Made by a program: the position numbers and the translations under genes. The notes under the pieces are model-generated. The model made no database searches. It was not told where the DNA came from and was given only the letters and a program-made list of their open reading frames with translations. A DNA stretch of 62,761 nt from Firm-04 sp964463355 (lineage in GTDB: Bacteria > Bacillota > Clostridia > Oscillospirales > Ruminococcaceae). Location of the stretch: the NCBI GenBank assembly GCA_964463355.1, contig CAYXBP010000011.1, forward strand, positions 1 to 62,761. The letters run 5' to 3'. Position 1 is the stretch's first letter, and each line of letters opens with the position of its first letter. Below, in pieces: positions 1-7,574 of the stretch.

Positions 1-14
1 TAAACCCTTGCTGG

Positions 15-43
15 TTGTAAGGTTTTACCCGACCAATTATATT
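15..43 (+). promoter_or_regulatory. Candidate sigma-A promoter for the protease/dockerin genes
   Basis: A TTGTAA box (15-20), a 17-base spacer and TATATT (38-43) lie just before an AGGAGG ribosome-binding site (51-56) and the ATG at 62. Both boxes are imperfect and there is little sequence upstream, so this is a weak call. Confidence 0.35.
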
Positions 44-61
44 GTAACAGGAGGATGAATC

Positions 62-563
62 ATGATGAGAAAATTGCTCTCAGCAATCACAAGCATGGTC
101 GTGTTGACTGGCACAACTGTGCTGCCTGCATCATCTTTGGGTGATGAAACAGAATTGATTTTAGACAGAATGAGTTATGCCCAAAGGGCGGATTTTGAAA
201 CTATCGTCACATATTTGGGATATGCCTCTGCTGAAGCGTTCATTAGCGAAACTCTTGCTATGCGTTCTTCGCAAGGATCCTGCGGAAGGGTATAATCCCA
301 GAAAGTATATGGTATCATCGTATGGCACTGTAATTCCCCTCACTTTGACTGATCAGGAAAATCTTGAAAAAGCAGATTATCATTTGCGAGGAACGGCTGC
401 GACTACTTCTGGTTCTAGCGGGTCTCCTATGTATACGGAAACAGATCTGCAGGATACACAAATTGGTCTGATAACTGGAGGATCTCATGGTCTTAGATTT
501 ACTAGACCAATGCTGGAGTTTTTCTTTAACAACGAGTATTTAGATTTGGAGGATTTATCATGA
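62..563 (+). pseudogene. Remnant of a secreted trypsin/V8-like serine protease
   Basis: The first 77 codons (62-295) start with a good signal peptide (lysine/arginine, then a hydrophobic run ending in LPASS) after a strong AGGAGG site, and end at a stop. The sense continues in the +1 frame from about 275 to 563. That part carries TSGSSGSPMY, the substrate pocket and nucleophile-serine motif of trypsin-like and glutamyl endopeptidases, followed by a typical C-terminal strand and helix. The His and Asp of the catalytic triad are absent from both pieces, and the total is only about 165 codons where about 230 or more is usual. The simplest reading is an internal, out-of-frame deletion that joined the head to the tail. 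The terminal TGA overlaps the ATG of the next gene (ATGA), so the protease and the dockerin protein were once translationally coupled. A programmed frameshift is unlikely because the triad would still be incomplete. Confidence 0.7.
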
Positions 564-1693
564 AAAAATTTTTGGCTTGCACATTGAGTGTAGTAACTGT
601 TTGCGCTGCGCTTCCGTACGGTACGGCAGCCGCATGGGATAAGATTCCAGTGGAAACTTCCTATCTGATTGAGATTGAAGATTTGAGTCTGATCTCAGGA
701 GAGATAGGGGCAATCTCTCGCAGCACACAATTCGTTGGTTTGGCAGTTCAGTTTGAAGATGAAATGCCTGCGCAAATGCAAATTGGGGATGTAAATGCCT
801 ATTTGTTTACTGCGGAGCAGCCAGATCAAAACAAGAGCAATTATGCAGCAGCTGCTGCGGAATCTGTGTCTTACTATATTTACACTTACGATTACTGGAA
901 GCAAATTATGCGGGATTCGGGCGGGGACTATTGCGAACCATATTACGAAGTTGAAGGCGTGCTTCCAAAAGAAGCTGTGCTTGATACGAAATATATCGAC
1001 ACAAGCGATTTGTATGTTGTTTCTTGCATTGGTGCAGATGATGCAAACAGCAGCTATGATGCGATGACGGATGACTTGCAGCAGGATGGCAGATTCACTT
1101 ATGTCGGTGAGGCGTACACAGTCAGACAAAGACCTGCATATCTGGATAATACAGTGACTGCGGTTTGCGAAAGCACAGAGGCTGCCGCTCATCTGACTGA
1201 AATGCTTGGCCAGTATTATTGCGTGCAGGATGGGCAGGAAGTTCACTTCTACCGCCTTTATGAAAACAATGCCAACTATGCGCTTTATTCACAGCCTTTT
1301 GACAGTGTTGCCAGTGCAAGAAGTTTTCGTGATATGTTGCTACAGCAAGATGGTGTGGCGGATGCGTTCTGCTCCTATTCTGTTATAGAGGCAATCTCAG
1401 AAACGCGTGCCGAAATCTTTCTTCCGGCAGTTCCTCAAACCGTCAATGGGCTTGGCGATATCGACAACGACGGCACTGTGAATACGATTGATGCTAAGCT
1501 GGTACTGCAAGAGTATGCCAGCACAATACTGGGTTCCAATGCTTTGACTGAAGAGGAACGTGCACGCGCAGATGTGACGGGTGACGGTGTGATAGATAGC
1601 GCGGATGCGATTTTAATTCTGCGGTATTATAATCGTGTCACCATCTTTGGCGAGGTGGATCTCACCTTTGAACAGCTCAAGAATGAATCGTAA
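560..1693 (+). CDS. Secreted dockerin-domain protein of unknown catalytic role
   Basis: A 377-aa protein with a signal peptide (MKKFLACTLSVVTVCAALP, cleavage near AAA-W). The middle (about 30-290) matches no family I recognise; it is acidic and rich in Tyr and Ala. The C-terminal 75 residues form a type I dockerin with two calcium loops, DIDNDGTVNTIDAKL and DVTGDGVIDSADAIL, each followed by a helix. Dockerins plug into cohesin modules of cellulosome- or amylosome-like scaffolds, so the protein should be exported and attached to a multi-enzyme complex. Its ATG overlaps the stop of the broken protease gene. In ruminococci, dockerins occur on proteases and protease inhibitors as well as glycosidases, so a link to proteolysis is possible but unproven. 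A terminator follows at 1792-1830. Confidence 0.85.
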   Translation: MKKFLACTLSVVTVCAALPYGTAAAWDKIPVETSYLIEIEDLSLISGEIGAISRSTQFVGLAVQFEDEMPAQMQIGDVNAYLFTAEQPDQNKSNYAAAAAESVSYYIYTYDYWKQIMRDSGGDYCEPYYEVEGVLPKEAVLDTKYIDTSDLYVVSCIGADDANSSYDAMTDDLQQDGRFTYVGEAYTVRQRPAYLDNTVTAVCESTEAAAHLTEMLGQYYCVQDGQEVHFYRLYENNANYALYSQPFDSVASARSFRDMLLQQDGVADAFCSYSVIEAISETRAEIFLPAVPQTVNGLGDIDNDGTVNTIDAKLVLQEYASTILGSNALTEEERARADVTGDGVIDSADAILILRYYNRVTIFGEVDLTFEQLKNES

Positions 1694-1791
1694 AACCTGC
1701 GTAGTATTGAATACAATATAATGTCAGTGGGCGGACGCCGAACAGTCAGTATGTGACTGGTTGGGTGGATAAGCAGGATATTTGCGTTTAT

Positions 1792-1830
1792 GGCTGTCGG
1801 GGATTTTTCCTCGGCAGCCTTTTTCTTTTT
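1792..1830 (+). terminator. Rho-independent terminator after the dockerin gene
   Basis: GGCTGTCG pairs with CGGCAGCC (one G-T pair) around a short A/T-rich loop and is followed by TTTTTCTTTTT. It lies about 100 bases past the dockerin stop codon and before the hprK promoters. Confidence 0.85.
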
Positions 1831-1854
1831 ATCTCCACAATCAAGATAAGTATA

Positions 1855-1883
1855 TTGAAAAAATGTACCGGATGTGATATAAT
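1855..1883 (+). promoter_or_regulatory. Strong sigma-A promoter, distal one for hprK
   Basis: TTGAAA (1855-1860), 17 bases, TATAAT (1878-1883). The start would fall near 1890, giving a leader of about 170 bases before hprK, or a separate short RNA. Confidence 0.7.
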
Positions 1884-1991
1884 TGAAGTGCTGAAAACAA
1901 ATTGAAGCTGGAAGAACGCACATGAAAATCATATAGCATCTCACATCTGTTGTACTACTACAAAAGTTCGGCAAAAAATAGTATGAACCTC

Positions 1992-2020
1992 TTGAAAGAA
2001 CAGGATTTTTGTGGTATGAT
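1992..2020 (+). promoter_or_regulatory. Sigma-A promoter, proximal one for hprK
   Basis: TTGAAA (1992-1997), 17 bases, TATGAT (2015-2020). It gives a 5' leader of about 37 bases with an AAAGGAGG site before the hprK ATG at 2065. Confidence 0.75.
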
Positions 2021-2064
2021 AGTATCAGTATAACCATATTCCAAAAAACAAAGGAGGCACCCCT

Positions 2065-3024
2065 ATGCCTGAGCAGTTTACCGTATCCCTGCAAGCTGTC
2101 GTCGATGAATTTCAGCTTGAAGTGATTCATGCACCCTGTGACCTGAATACCGTTCTGCTTTCCGAAAATGATATCATTCGTCCTGGCTTGCAGCTGATGG
2201 GCTTCTACGAGTATTTTAATCCCGAGCGATTGCAGGTCATGGGCAACATGGAGTTTGCTTATCTTTCTTCCGTGGATGAGGCAACCCGTTATGCCCATTT
2301 GGAGCGTCTTTTTTCTCATCATATTACGGCACTGTGCATAACCCGTTTTCATGACTACTTCCCTGAAATGCTGACCCTTGCGCAGCAGTATCAGGTGCCA
2401 CTTTTGCGCAGCAAGGAATCCACCTCGCATTTTACCACGGCAGTGCTTTCTTACCTGAATCATAATCTCGCACCTCGTGTCACGCGCCATGGCGTGCTGA
2501 TTGAGATCTACGGCGAAGGCGTGTTCATCACTGGTGAAAGCGGCGTGGGCAAGAGCGAATGCGCCATTGAGCTGGTGAAGCGTGGTCACCGTCTGGTTGC
2601 GGACGATGCCGTGGAGATCCGTAAGGTTTCTAACGATTCTCTTGTGGGTACCTCTCCGGATAATATCCGCCACTTCCTGGAACTGCGCGGCATAGGCATC
2701 ATCAATGTGCGCCGCTTGTTTGGTATGGGTGCTGTTAAAATGCAGCAGCAGATCGACATGATTGTTCAGCTGGAACTGTGGAACAGTGCCAAGATCTATG
2801 ACCGTATGGGCGTTGACCGTCAGTATTCAACCATTCTGGGCGTAAAGATTCCTTCGTTGGTGATTCCTGTTACACCAGGTCGTAACCTCGCCGTGATCAT
2901 GGAGGTTGCCGCGATGAATAACCGTCAGAAGAAGATGGGCTACAACGCAGGGCAGGAGCTGATGATGCGTCTTGGCACTAAGATGGAAGGCAGAGAGATT
3001 GTTACTGCATTTGATGAGTTTTAA
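2065..3024 (+). CDS. hprK: HPr(Ser) kinase/phosphorylase
   Basis: HprK phosphorylates and dephosphorylates Ser46 of HPr, the phosphocarrier of the sugar PTS, and so controls carbon catabolite repression in Firmicutes. The 319 residues match the usual length. Residues 1-130 are the N-terminal domain. The Walker A loop GESGVGKS lies at 157-164, the acidic pair in VADDAVEIR near 180, and the family signature ELRGIGIINVR at about 206-216. The gene has a strong AAAGGAGG site and its own two promoters. A PHP-domain gene follows 47 bases downstream, then murB and rapZ; hprK, murB and rapZ often travel together in Clostridia and link sugar status with the cell wall. Confidence 0.96.
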   Translation: MPEQFTVSLQAVVDEFQLEVIHAPCDLNTVLLSENDIIRPGLQLMGFYEYFNPERLQVMGNMEFAYLSSVDEATRYAHLERLFSHHITALCITRFHDYFPEMLTLAQQYQVPLLRSKESTSHFTTAVLSYLNHNLAPRVTRHGVLIEIYGEGVFITGESGVGKSECAIELVKRGHRLVADDAVEIRKVSNDSLVGTSPDNIRHFLELRGIGIINVRRLFGMGAVKMQQQIDMIVQLELWNSAKIYDRMGVDRQYSTILGVKIPSLVIPVTPGRNLAVIMEVAAMNNRQKKMGYNAGQELMMRLGTKMEGREIVTAFDEF

Positions 3025-3071
3025 TACATGATTTTCAGCTATTGGCTGTATGATATTATAGAGAAGCACAG

Positions 3072-3812
3072 GTGATCGTTTTGCAGTTACAGTTACAGGC
3101 AGATTTGCATACCCATACAATTGCATCAACCCACGCCTATTCCACTATTACTGAGATGGCAGCCGCAGCCGCACAGCAGGGGCTGACACTGATTGCCATG
3201 ACAGATCATGGGCCTGGTTCTCCCGATGCACCACATCTTTGGCATTTTCATAATTATAAAATCCTGCCGCGCAAGATCAAAGGCGTGTGGCTCTTAAAAG
3301 GTGTCGAGGCGAATATCATGGACGAAAACGGCACGTTGGATATGGACGAAAACGAACTCGCGTTCTGTGAGTGGGTAATTGCATCGTACCATAAGCCTTG
3401 TGTCCGGTTCCCGCAGGAAGCAGCACTGGTCACACAGGGATATCGCAAGGTTTGTGAAAATCCTGCCGTGGATGTGATCGGGCATTTTACCACCGATTTC
3501 TTTCCTTGCGATTACGCGGCGGTTGCAGCGTGCTGCAAAGAAACAGGCAAGCTGATAGAGCTGAATGAAAGCTCACTGCAATGGAAAAAAGGTGCATTGC
3601 AAAATGCATATACCGCATATGCTGCCTGCAAAAGGATTGGTGTGCCGATTGTGGTGAATACCGATGCGCACTATCATGCATTGGTGGGGAAAACACCCCT
3701 TGCCGCGCAGCTTCTGGAAGCTTTGGATTTTCCACGCGATCTGATTCTGAATCTGGATGCACAGCGCATCATGGAAATGGCAGAGCGGAAACGCGGTATC
3801 TGCTTTGTGTAA
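3072..3812 (+). CDS. PHP-domain phosphoesterase (YcdX-like)
   Basis: A 246-aa protein of the polymerase-and-histidinol-phosphatase fold, YcdX-like subgroup. The metal-binding motif LHTHTIASTH lies at about 12-21, with MTDHGP at about 44-49, KGVEANI at about 77, VIGHF near 137 and NTDAHYH near 197, giving the expected set of His and Asp ligands for a trinuclear site. Such enzymes hydrolyse small phosphate esters; the substrate cannot be told from sequence. The start is uncertain: a GTG at 3072 and a TTG at 3081 are both possible and neither has a strong ribosome-binding site. It sits between hprK and murB, probably in the same transcript. Confidence 0.85.
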   Translation: MIVLQLQLQADLHTHTIASTHAYSTITEMAAAAAQQGLTLIAMTDHGPGSPDAPHLWHFHNYKILPRKIKGVWLLKGVEANIMDENGTLDMDENELAFCEWVIASYHKPCVRFPQEAALVTQGYRKVCENPAVDVIGHFTTDFFPCDYAAVAACCKETGKLIELNESSLQWKKGALQNAYTAYAACKRIGVPIVVNTDAHYHALVGKTPLAAQLLEALDFPRDLILNLDAQRIMEMAERKRGICFV

Positions 3813-3859
3813 AGAAGCACAGCCGCGAGATTTCCCCCCCGAAAGGAGCTTTTATATCA

Positions 3860-4765
3860 ATGCAGTATCTAGATCATCTGGAAACGTTATGTAAACAATA
3901 TGGCGCAGCACTTGTTGCCAATGAGCCTCTTTGCAACCATACGACGTTTCGGGTTGGCGGAGCGTGCAAGGCGTTTGTTACTGTGCCCGATATTGCTGCT
4001 TGTGCAGCACTTCGTCGTTTTTTGGCAGAGGCGGAGTTGCCACATCGCTTTATCGGCAGAGGCAGTAACCTTATCGTTCCCGATGCAGGCTATGCAGGTG
4101 TGGTGCTGATGCTTGCACCCGAAGCGCGGATTCGACAGGCGGAAAATGGCTTGCTGACCGCATGGGCTGGCGGCTCGCTGAAATCGTTTTGTAATGCTGC
4201 CGCAGATGCATCGTTGACGGGCCTGGAATTTGCATACGGCATTCCTGGCACAGTGGGCGGTGCTGTGTATATGAACGCAGGTGCGTATGGCGGCGAAATG
4301 GCACAGATTATCACTGAGGTGCAGGCTGTGGACGAAACTGGCGCACTGCGGACGCTTACGGCACAACAGCTGGAGCTGTCGTATCGGCACTCTTGCTTCA
4401 TGGAAAACGGCTTTGTGATCTTGCAGGCAACGGTACAGCTTCGTGCGGGCGAGCCTGCGGAGATTCGTGGCAAAATGGATGAACTGATGCATCGCCGCAT
4501 TGAAAAGCAACCGCTGGAATACCCAAGTGCAGGCAGCACCTTCAAACGTCCGGAGGGAAGCTATGCCTCGATGTTGATTGATCAGTGTGGCTTAAAAGGG
4601 TTGACAGTGGGCGGCGCGCAGGTCAGCGAGAAGCATGCGGGCTTTGTGATAAATCGCGGCGGCGCAACTTGTGACGATATTCTGCGGCTGTGCGAGCAAG
4701 TGCGCGATGTTGTGCTGCGGCAGACGGGTTATGTGCTGGAGTTGGAACCCGAATTGTTGGGTTAG
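3860..4765 (+). CDS. murB: UDP-N-acetylmuramate dehydrogenase
   Basis: MurB reduces enolpyruvyl-UDP-GlcNAc to UDP-MurNAc with NADPH and FAD in peptidoglycan synthesis. The 301-aa product shows the FAD-binding segment GRGSNLIVPDAGYAG (near 60), YGIPGTVGGAVYMNAGAYG (near 120) and the catalytic Ser motif YPSAGSTFKRP (near 220), followed by EKHAGFVIN. The tyrosine-containing loop of type I enzymes is absent, which fits the type II form of Gram-positives. The reading frame is open further upstream, but the ATG at 3860 has the only good site (GAAAGGAG, 3841-3848) and gives the family's normal N-terminus. Confidence 0.95.
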   Translation: MQYLDHLETLCKQYGAALVANEPLCNHTTFRVGGACKAFVTVPDIAACAALRRFLAEAELPHRFIGRGSNLIVPDAGYAGVVLMLAPEARIRQAENGLLTAWAGGSLKSFCNAAADASLTGLEFAYGIPGTVGGAVYMNAGAYGGEMAQIITEVQAVDETGALRTLTAQQLELSYRHSCFMENGFVILQATVQLRAGEPAEIRGKMDELMHRRIEKQPLEYPSAGSTFKRPEGSYASMLIDQCGLKGLTVGGAQVSEKHAGFVINRGGATCDDILRLCEQVRDVVLRQTGYVLELEPELLG

Positions 4766-4881
4766 GGCGATATCGTGCAGCTTGCCGTAACAGCTGATCG
4801 GTATATTGGTACCGAGTGCTGTGTGCGGTGTTGCCCTAATAAACACTTTCCTGTTGTGAAAAAAGGAGTAAAGCAAGTATC

Positions 4882-5760
4882 ATGGAGTTTATCATCGTCA
4901 CAGGTATGGCGGGGGCAGGTAAAACCTCAGCGTTGAATGCACTGGAGGACATCGGCTATTATTGCGTAGAGAATCTGCCGCTTTCGTTTCTGCCGCAGTT
5001 TGTGGAACTTTGCAGAGAGCGCGGCGGTCGGCTTTCCCGCGTGGCAGCGGTCATTGATATCCGTTCCTGCGATCGGTTTTCAGAGCTGGTTTCTGCGTAT
5101 CTGACCATTCGCCAAACCGAGCCAATTGGTGCAGCAGAGCCGTTTGATTGCCGTATGCTCTGTCTGGAAGCATCGGAGTCGACTTTGCAGAATCGTTTTC
5201 GCACATCAAGGCGCAATCACCCCCTCGCAGAACGCTTTGAGGGTAATCTGCCTGCTGCCTTTGCCTTTGAGCGCGAAATGCTTCAGCCTGTGCGTGCCCA
5301 CGCAGATTATCTGATTGATTCGTCTTTGCTTTCGGCATCGCAGTTGAAGGAACAGGTTAAGGCATTGTTTATGGCACATATCAGCGACGCTATGCTGATA
5401 CAAGTCATGAGCTTTGGATTCAAGTACGGTGCCCCCATGGAAGTGGATCTGATGTATGATATGCGCTGCCTGCCGAATCCCTACTATGTGGCAGAGTTGC
5501 GTGATCACACAGGCTGCGAGGAGAGCGTGCGGGAATATGTGATGAATGCACCAGAATCGCGCGAGTATTACCATAAGGTGCAGGATATGCTCGATTTCGT
5601 CATTCCGTTGTATGTCAAGGAGGGACGACCGCAATTGGTCATCGGCTTTGGCTGTACTGGCGGCAGACACCGTTCGGTTACCTTCGCAGAGTTGATCTCC
5701 AAGCATCTGCGCAAGCGCGGCTACCATGTCATTCAGCAGCACCGCGATTTCAAAAAATAA
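4882..5760 (+). CDS. rapZ: RapZ/YvcJ-type RNase adapter and nucleotide-binding protein
   Basis: A 292-aa P-loop protein with Walker A GMAGAGKT at 8-15 and the conserved C-terminal domain (FGFKYGAP, DMRCLPNPYY, GCTGGRHRSV). In E. coli RapZ guides RNase E to the glmZ RNA and controls glucosamine-6-phosphate synthase; in Bacillus YvcJ has nucleotidase activity and a less clear role. A good AAAAGGAG site precedes the ATG. In most Firmicutes rapZ is followed by yvcK and whiA; here neither is present and a separate transcript begins at 5835. Confidence 0.93.
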   Translation: MEFIIVTGMAGAGKTSALNALEDIGYYCVENLPLSFLPQFVELCRERGGRLSRVAAVIDIRSCDRFSELVSAYLTIRQTEPIGAAEPFDCRMLCLEASESTLQNRFRTSRRNHPLAERFEGNLPAAFAFEREMLQPVRAHADYLIDSSLLSASQLKEQVKALFMAHISDAMLIQVMSFGFKYGAPMEVDLMYDMRCLPNPYYVAELRDHTGCEESVREYVMNAPESREYYHKVQDMLDFVIPLYVKEGRPQLVIGFGCTGGRHRSVTFAELISKHLRKRGYHVIQQHRDFKK

Positions 5761-5834
5761 CCCTGCGATAGCAATATTCTTCATTTTTGGGCAAAATAGA
5801 CAATATTCGGTGGCGAAATTTGTGAGAAGCGTAG

Positions 5835-5864
5835 TTGACAATCCAGGCGTTTCCGTGGTATAAT
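5835..5864 (+). promoter_or_regulatory. Near-consensus sigma-A promoter for the solute-binding protein
   Basis: TTGACA (5835-5840), 18 bases, TATAAT (5859-5864), giving a leader of about 60 bases before the ATG at 5929. No obvious operator repeat is seen. Confidence 0.85.
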
Positions 5865-5928
5865 GCAAATGTGTGTAGCCGCAAGTTGATTGCGCGCGCA
5901 TGAAATAAAGAATGAGGTGCCAGAGGAT

Positions 5929-7338
5929 ATGAAAAGAATGAAGCAGCTTCTTGCGGTGCTTTCCGCCATGATGCTTGCAGCAGCGGCAGTCGGCTGCGGT
6001 GATGATGAAAGCTCCGGAGGGCGTACGAAATCTGAGGACGATGTTTCCATCGTGGCTGATGATGTGATCAATGCCGGTGACCCGGATATTTCTGGTCAGA
6101 CCATTTACTGGATGGCTTTGTATGACCTCAACCCCAAGGGAAATGCCGATCGTTCCGTTGCGCTTTCCCTTTTTGAGGATGTTTATGGCGCGAAGGTTGC
6201 GTATGTGCCAACTACAGCCGATACCAAGTTCGATGACCTTGCAAACCGCATCAATGGCGGTGACCCTGTTGATATGTTCCCCTATGAGTGGGATGCAGTG
6301 CCGAATGGAGTCAACAAGGGGATGTTTGATCCGCTGGATGACTACGTTGATCTCTCTGACCCGCTGTACGACGATGTGCGCGATATGGCAGAGAAGTTCA
6401 AGTATAATGGGCATTATTATGTCATTCCCTATGCAACCTCCGATCCGTTGGCGATCACCTACAGCCGTGCGATGCTGGAAGAAGAAGGCTTGCAGGATCC
6501 CTATGACCTCTACCAGAAAGGTGAGTGGGATTGGGACGCATTCATGGATATGATGCAGAAGTTTGTGGCAAACGGCGATGGCGATGAAGTCCGTTACGGC
6601 TGTGCAGGCTGGTTCGGGCAGGCTTTGGTGCAGTCTACAGGCGATACTGTCGTGAACTATGATGGCAGCAAGTTTACCAATAATATCATGAGTGCAAAGA
6701 TTGAGCGTGCCGAGCTGCTGATGGAAGAAATCTCGAAGCAGGGGCTGTATACTTCCGTGTGGCATGGCTATTTCCCCAATGATGGCTCCGTGCTGTTTTA
6801 CGGTATGGCTCCTTGGCATTTGGCAGATTCCAATGCCAAGAACCCTGATGCAGACCTGTTCCTGGTGCCGTTCCCTAAGGATCCTGAGTCTGAGGATTAC
6901 TACCTCAATATGAACTATGCAGCTACCATGCTGGTGAAGAACTCCGATAAGGGCGATGCCGTTTCGATGTGGATCAAGTGCGAGCGCATGGCAAATACCA
7001 AAGAGGAGTATAAAGCCGCTGCCAAGGAAAAGGCACTCATCCAGACTGTGAATGCACAGGGTAAGGTGACAGGCTTCATCACTGAGGAACAGTACGATTT
7101 TATGCAGACCTGGTATGATACGGACAATATCAAGACTGTGTTTGATTTTGGTTATGGTATGGGTAGATTGATGTACAGCGAAACCTATGATTATGGTACC
7201 CGTGGCGTGATGAATAATGTCGCAGATGCGTTGCTGATTCGTTACGAGAATACCCCCGATACTTGGGCGGAGATCCGCTCCGAGTGGCAGTCTGTGGTCA
7301 ATGCCGTGGTGGATGAGTTTAACGCAAAGGCAAATTGA
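5929..7338 (+). CDS. Extracellular solute-binding lipoprotein (family 1, sugar type)
   Basis: A 469-aa protein with a lipoprotein signal (MKRMKQLLAVLSAMMLAAAAVGC), so Cys23 should be lipidated and the protein anchored outside the membrane. The mature part has the pattern of family 1 sugar-binding proteins of ABC transporters: an N-terminal alpha/beta lobe, an aromatic-rich WDWDAFMDMMQKF stretch and a C-terminal NMNYAATMLVKNS segment. The start at 5929 is preferred because GAGGTG lies 9 bases upstream; an in-frame ATG further up has no site. It has its own promoter and no permease or ATPase gene next to it, so it must work with components coded elsewhere. The ligand is not readable; carbohydrate is likely. 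Confidence 0.85.
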   Translation: MKRMKQLLAVLSAMMLAAAAVGCGDDESSGGRTKSEDDVSIVADDVINAGDPDISGQTIYWMALYDLNPKGNADRSVALSLFEDVYGAKVAYVPTTADTKFDDLANRINGGDPVDMFPYEWDAVPNGVNKGMFDPLDDYVDLSDPLYDDVRDMAEKFKYNGHYYVIPYATSDPLAITYSRAMLEEEGLQDPYDLYQKGEWDWDAFMDMMQKFVANGDGDEVRYGCAGWFGQALVQSTGDTVVNYDGSKFTNNIMSAKIERAELLMEEISKQGLYTSVWHGYFPNDGSVLFYGMAPWHLADSNAKNPDADLFLVPFPKDPESEDYYLNMNYAATMLVKNSDKGDAVSMWIKCERMANTKEEYKAAAKEKALIQTVNAQGKVTGFITEEQYDFMQTWYDTDNIKTVFDFGYGMGRLMYSETYDYGTRGVMNNVADALLIRYENTPDTWAEIRSEWQSVVNAVVDEFNAKAN

Positions 7339-7422
7339 AACGAATTCTTGCTGAAAAAACCACATAAATCAAATTGCATTTTGTGCAAGATGCGAGAAAT
7401 CGGCGGCAGAATAAAATAATGC

Positions 7423-7451
7423 TTGCTTTTTCACGAATAATGTGGTAAAAT
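7423..7451 (+). promoter_or_regulatory. Promoter of the rimP-nusA-infB operon
   Basis: TTGCTT (7423-7428), 17 bases, TAAAAT (7446-7451). Transcription should begin near 7458, only about 13 bases before the leader terminator hairpin at 7471. Confidence 0.65.
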
Positions 7452-7470
7452 CGTAGTGTAAGAAGTATGA

Positions 7471-7504
7471 AGAAAGGTCGGATTCCACTCCGACCTTTCT
7501 TTTA
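7471..7504 (+). terminator. Leader terminator/attenuator before rimP-nusA
   Basis: A perfect 12-bp inverted repeat (7471-7482 with 7489-7500, loop TTCCAC) is followed by TTTT. It sits between the operon promoter and the rimP start, not after a gene. In Bacillus subtilis the rimP(ylxS)-nusA operon is known to be autoregulated by NusA at a leader terminator; this hairpin is well placed for the same control. Confidence 0.8.
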
Positions 7505-7574
7505 TGCAAATGTCACCCGATTTGGTGCGTTCTGACAGATCGGGGGAATCACACAAGTTGAGGTGAAAAATTGC

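Larger units (their letters stand above)
1694..2064 (+). other. Intergenic region between the dockerin gene and hprK
   Basis: This 371-base gap holds a terminator (1792-1830) and two sigma-A promoters in series (1855-1883 and 1992-2020), both facing hprK. About 1730-1780 contains a short inverted repeat (cagtca/tgactg) of unknown meaning. Between the promoters there is only a four-codon ATG frame (1921-1935). I see no coding sequence. Confidence 0.6.

Noticed and set aside
275..300. Programmed frameshift in the protease gene
   Set aside because: No slippery heptamer or downstream structure is evident, and a fused product would still lack two triad residues.
695..1246. Long antisense frame opposite the dockerin gene
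   Set aside because: It has no ribosome-binding site or recognisable domain and mirrors the codon pattern of the sense gene.
1730..1790. Possible riboswitch or small RNA just before the terminator at 1792
   Set aside because: Only one 6-bp inverted repeat is visible and no known aptamer pattern could be matched.
1627..2673. A 348-codon minus-strand frame across the hprK promoter region
   Set aside because: It runs through a terminator and two promoters, has no domain and no start signal.
3581..3859. Upstream extension of murB by 93 codons
   Set aside because: It overlaps the PHP gene in another frame and lacks a ribosome-binding site; ATG 3860 gives the normal MurB start.
5206..7365. A 719-codon open frame antisense to rapZ and the solute-binding gene
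   Set aside because: Its length comes from codon bias of the two real genes on the other strand; it spans both plus their intergenic promoter, has Ile/His-rich nonsense sequence and no motif.
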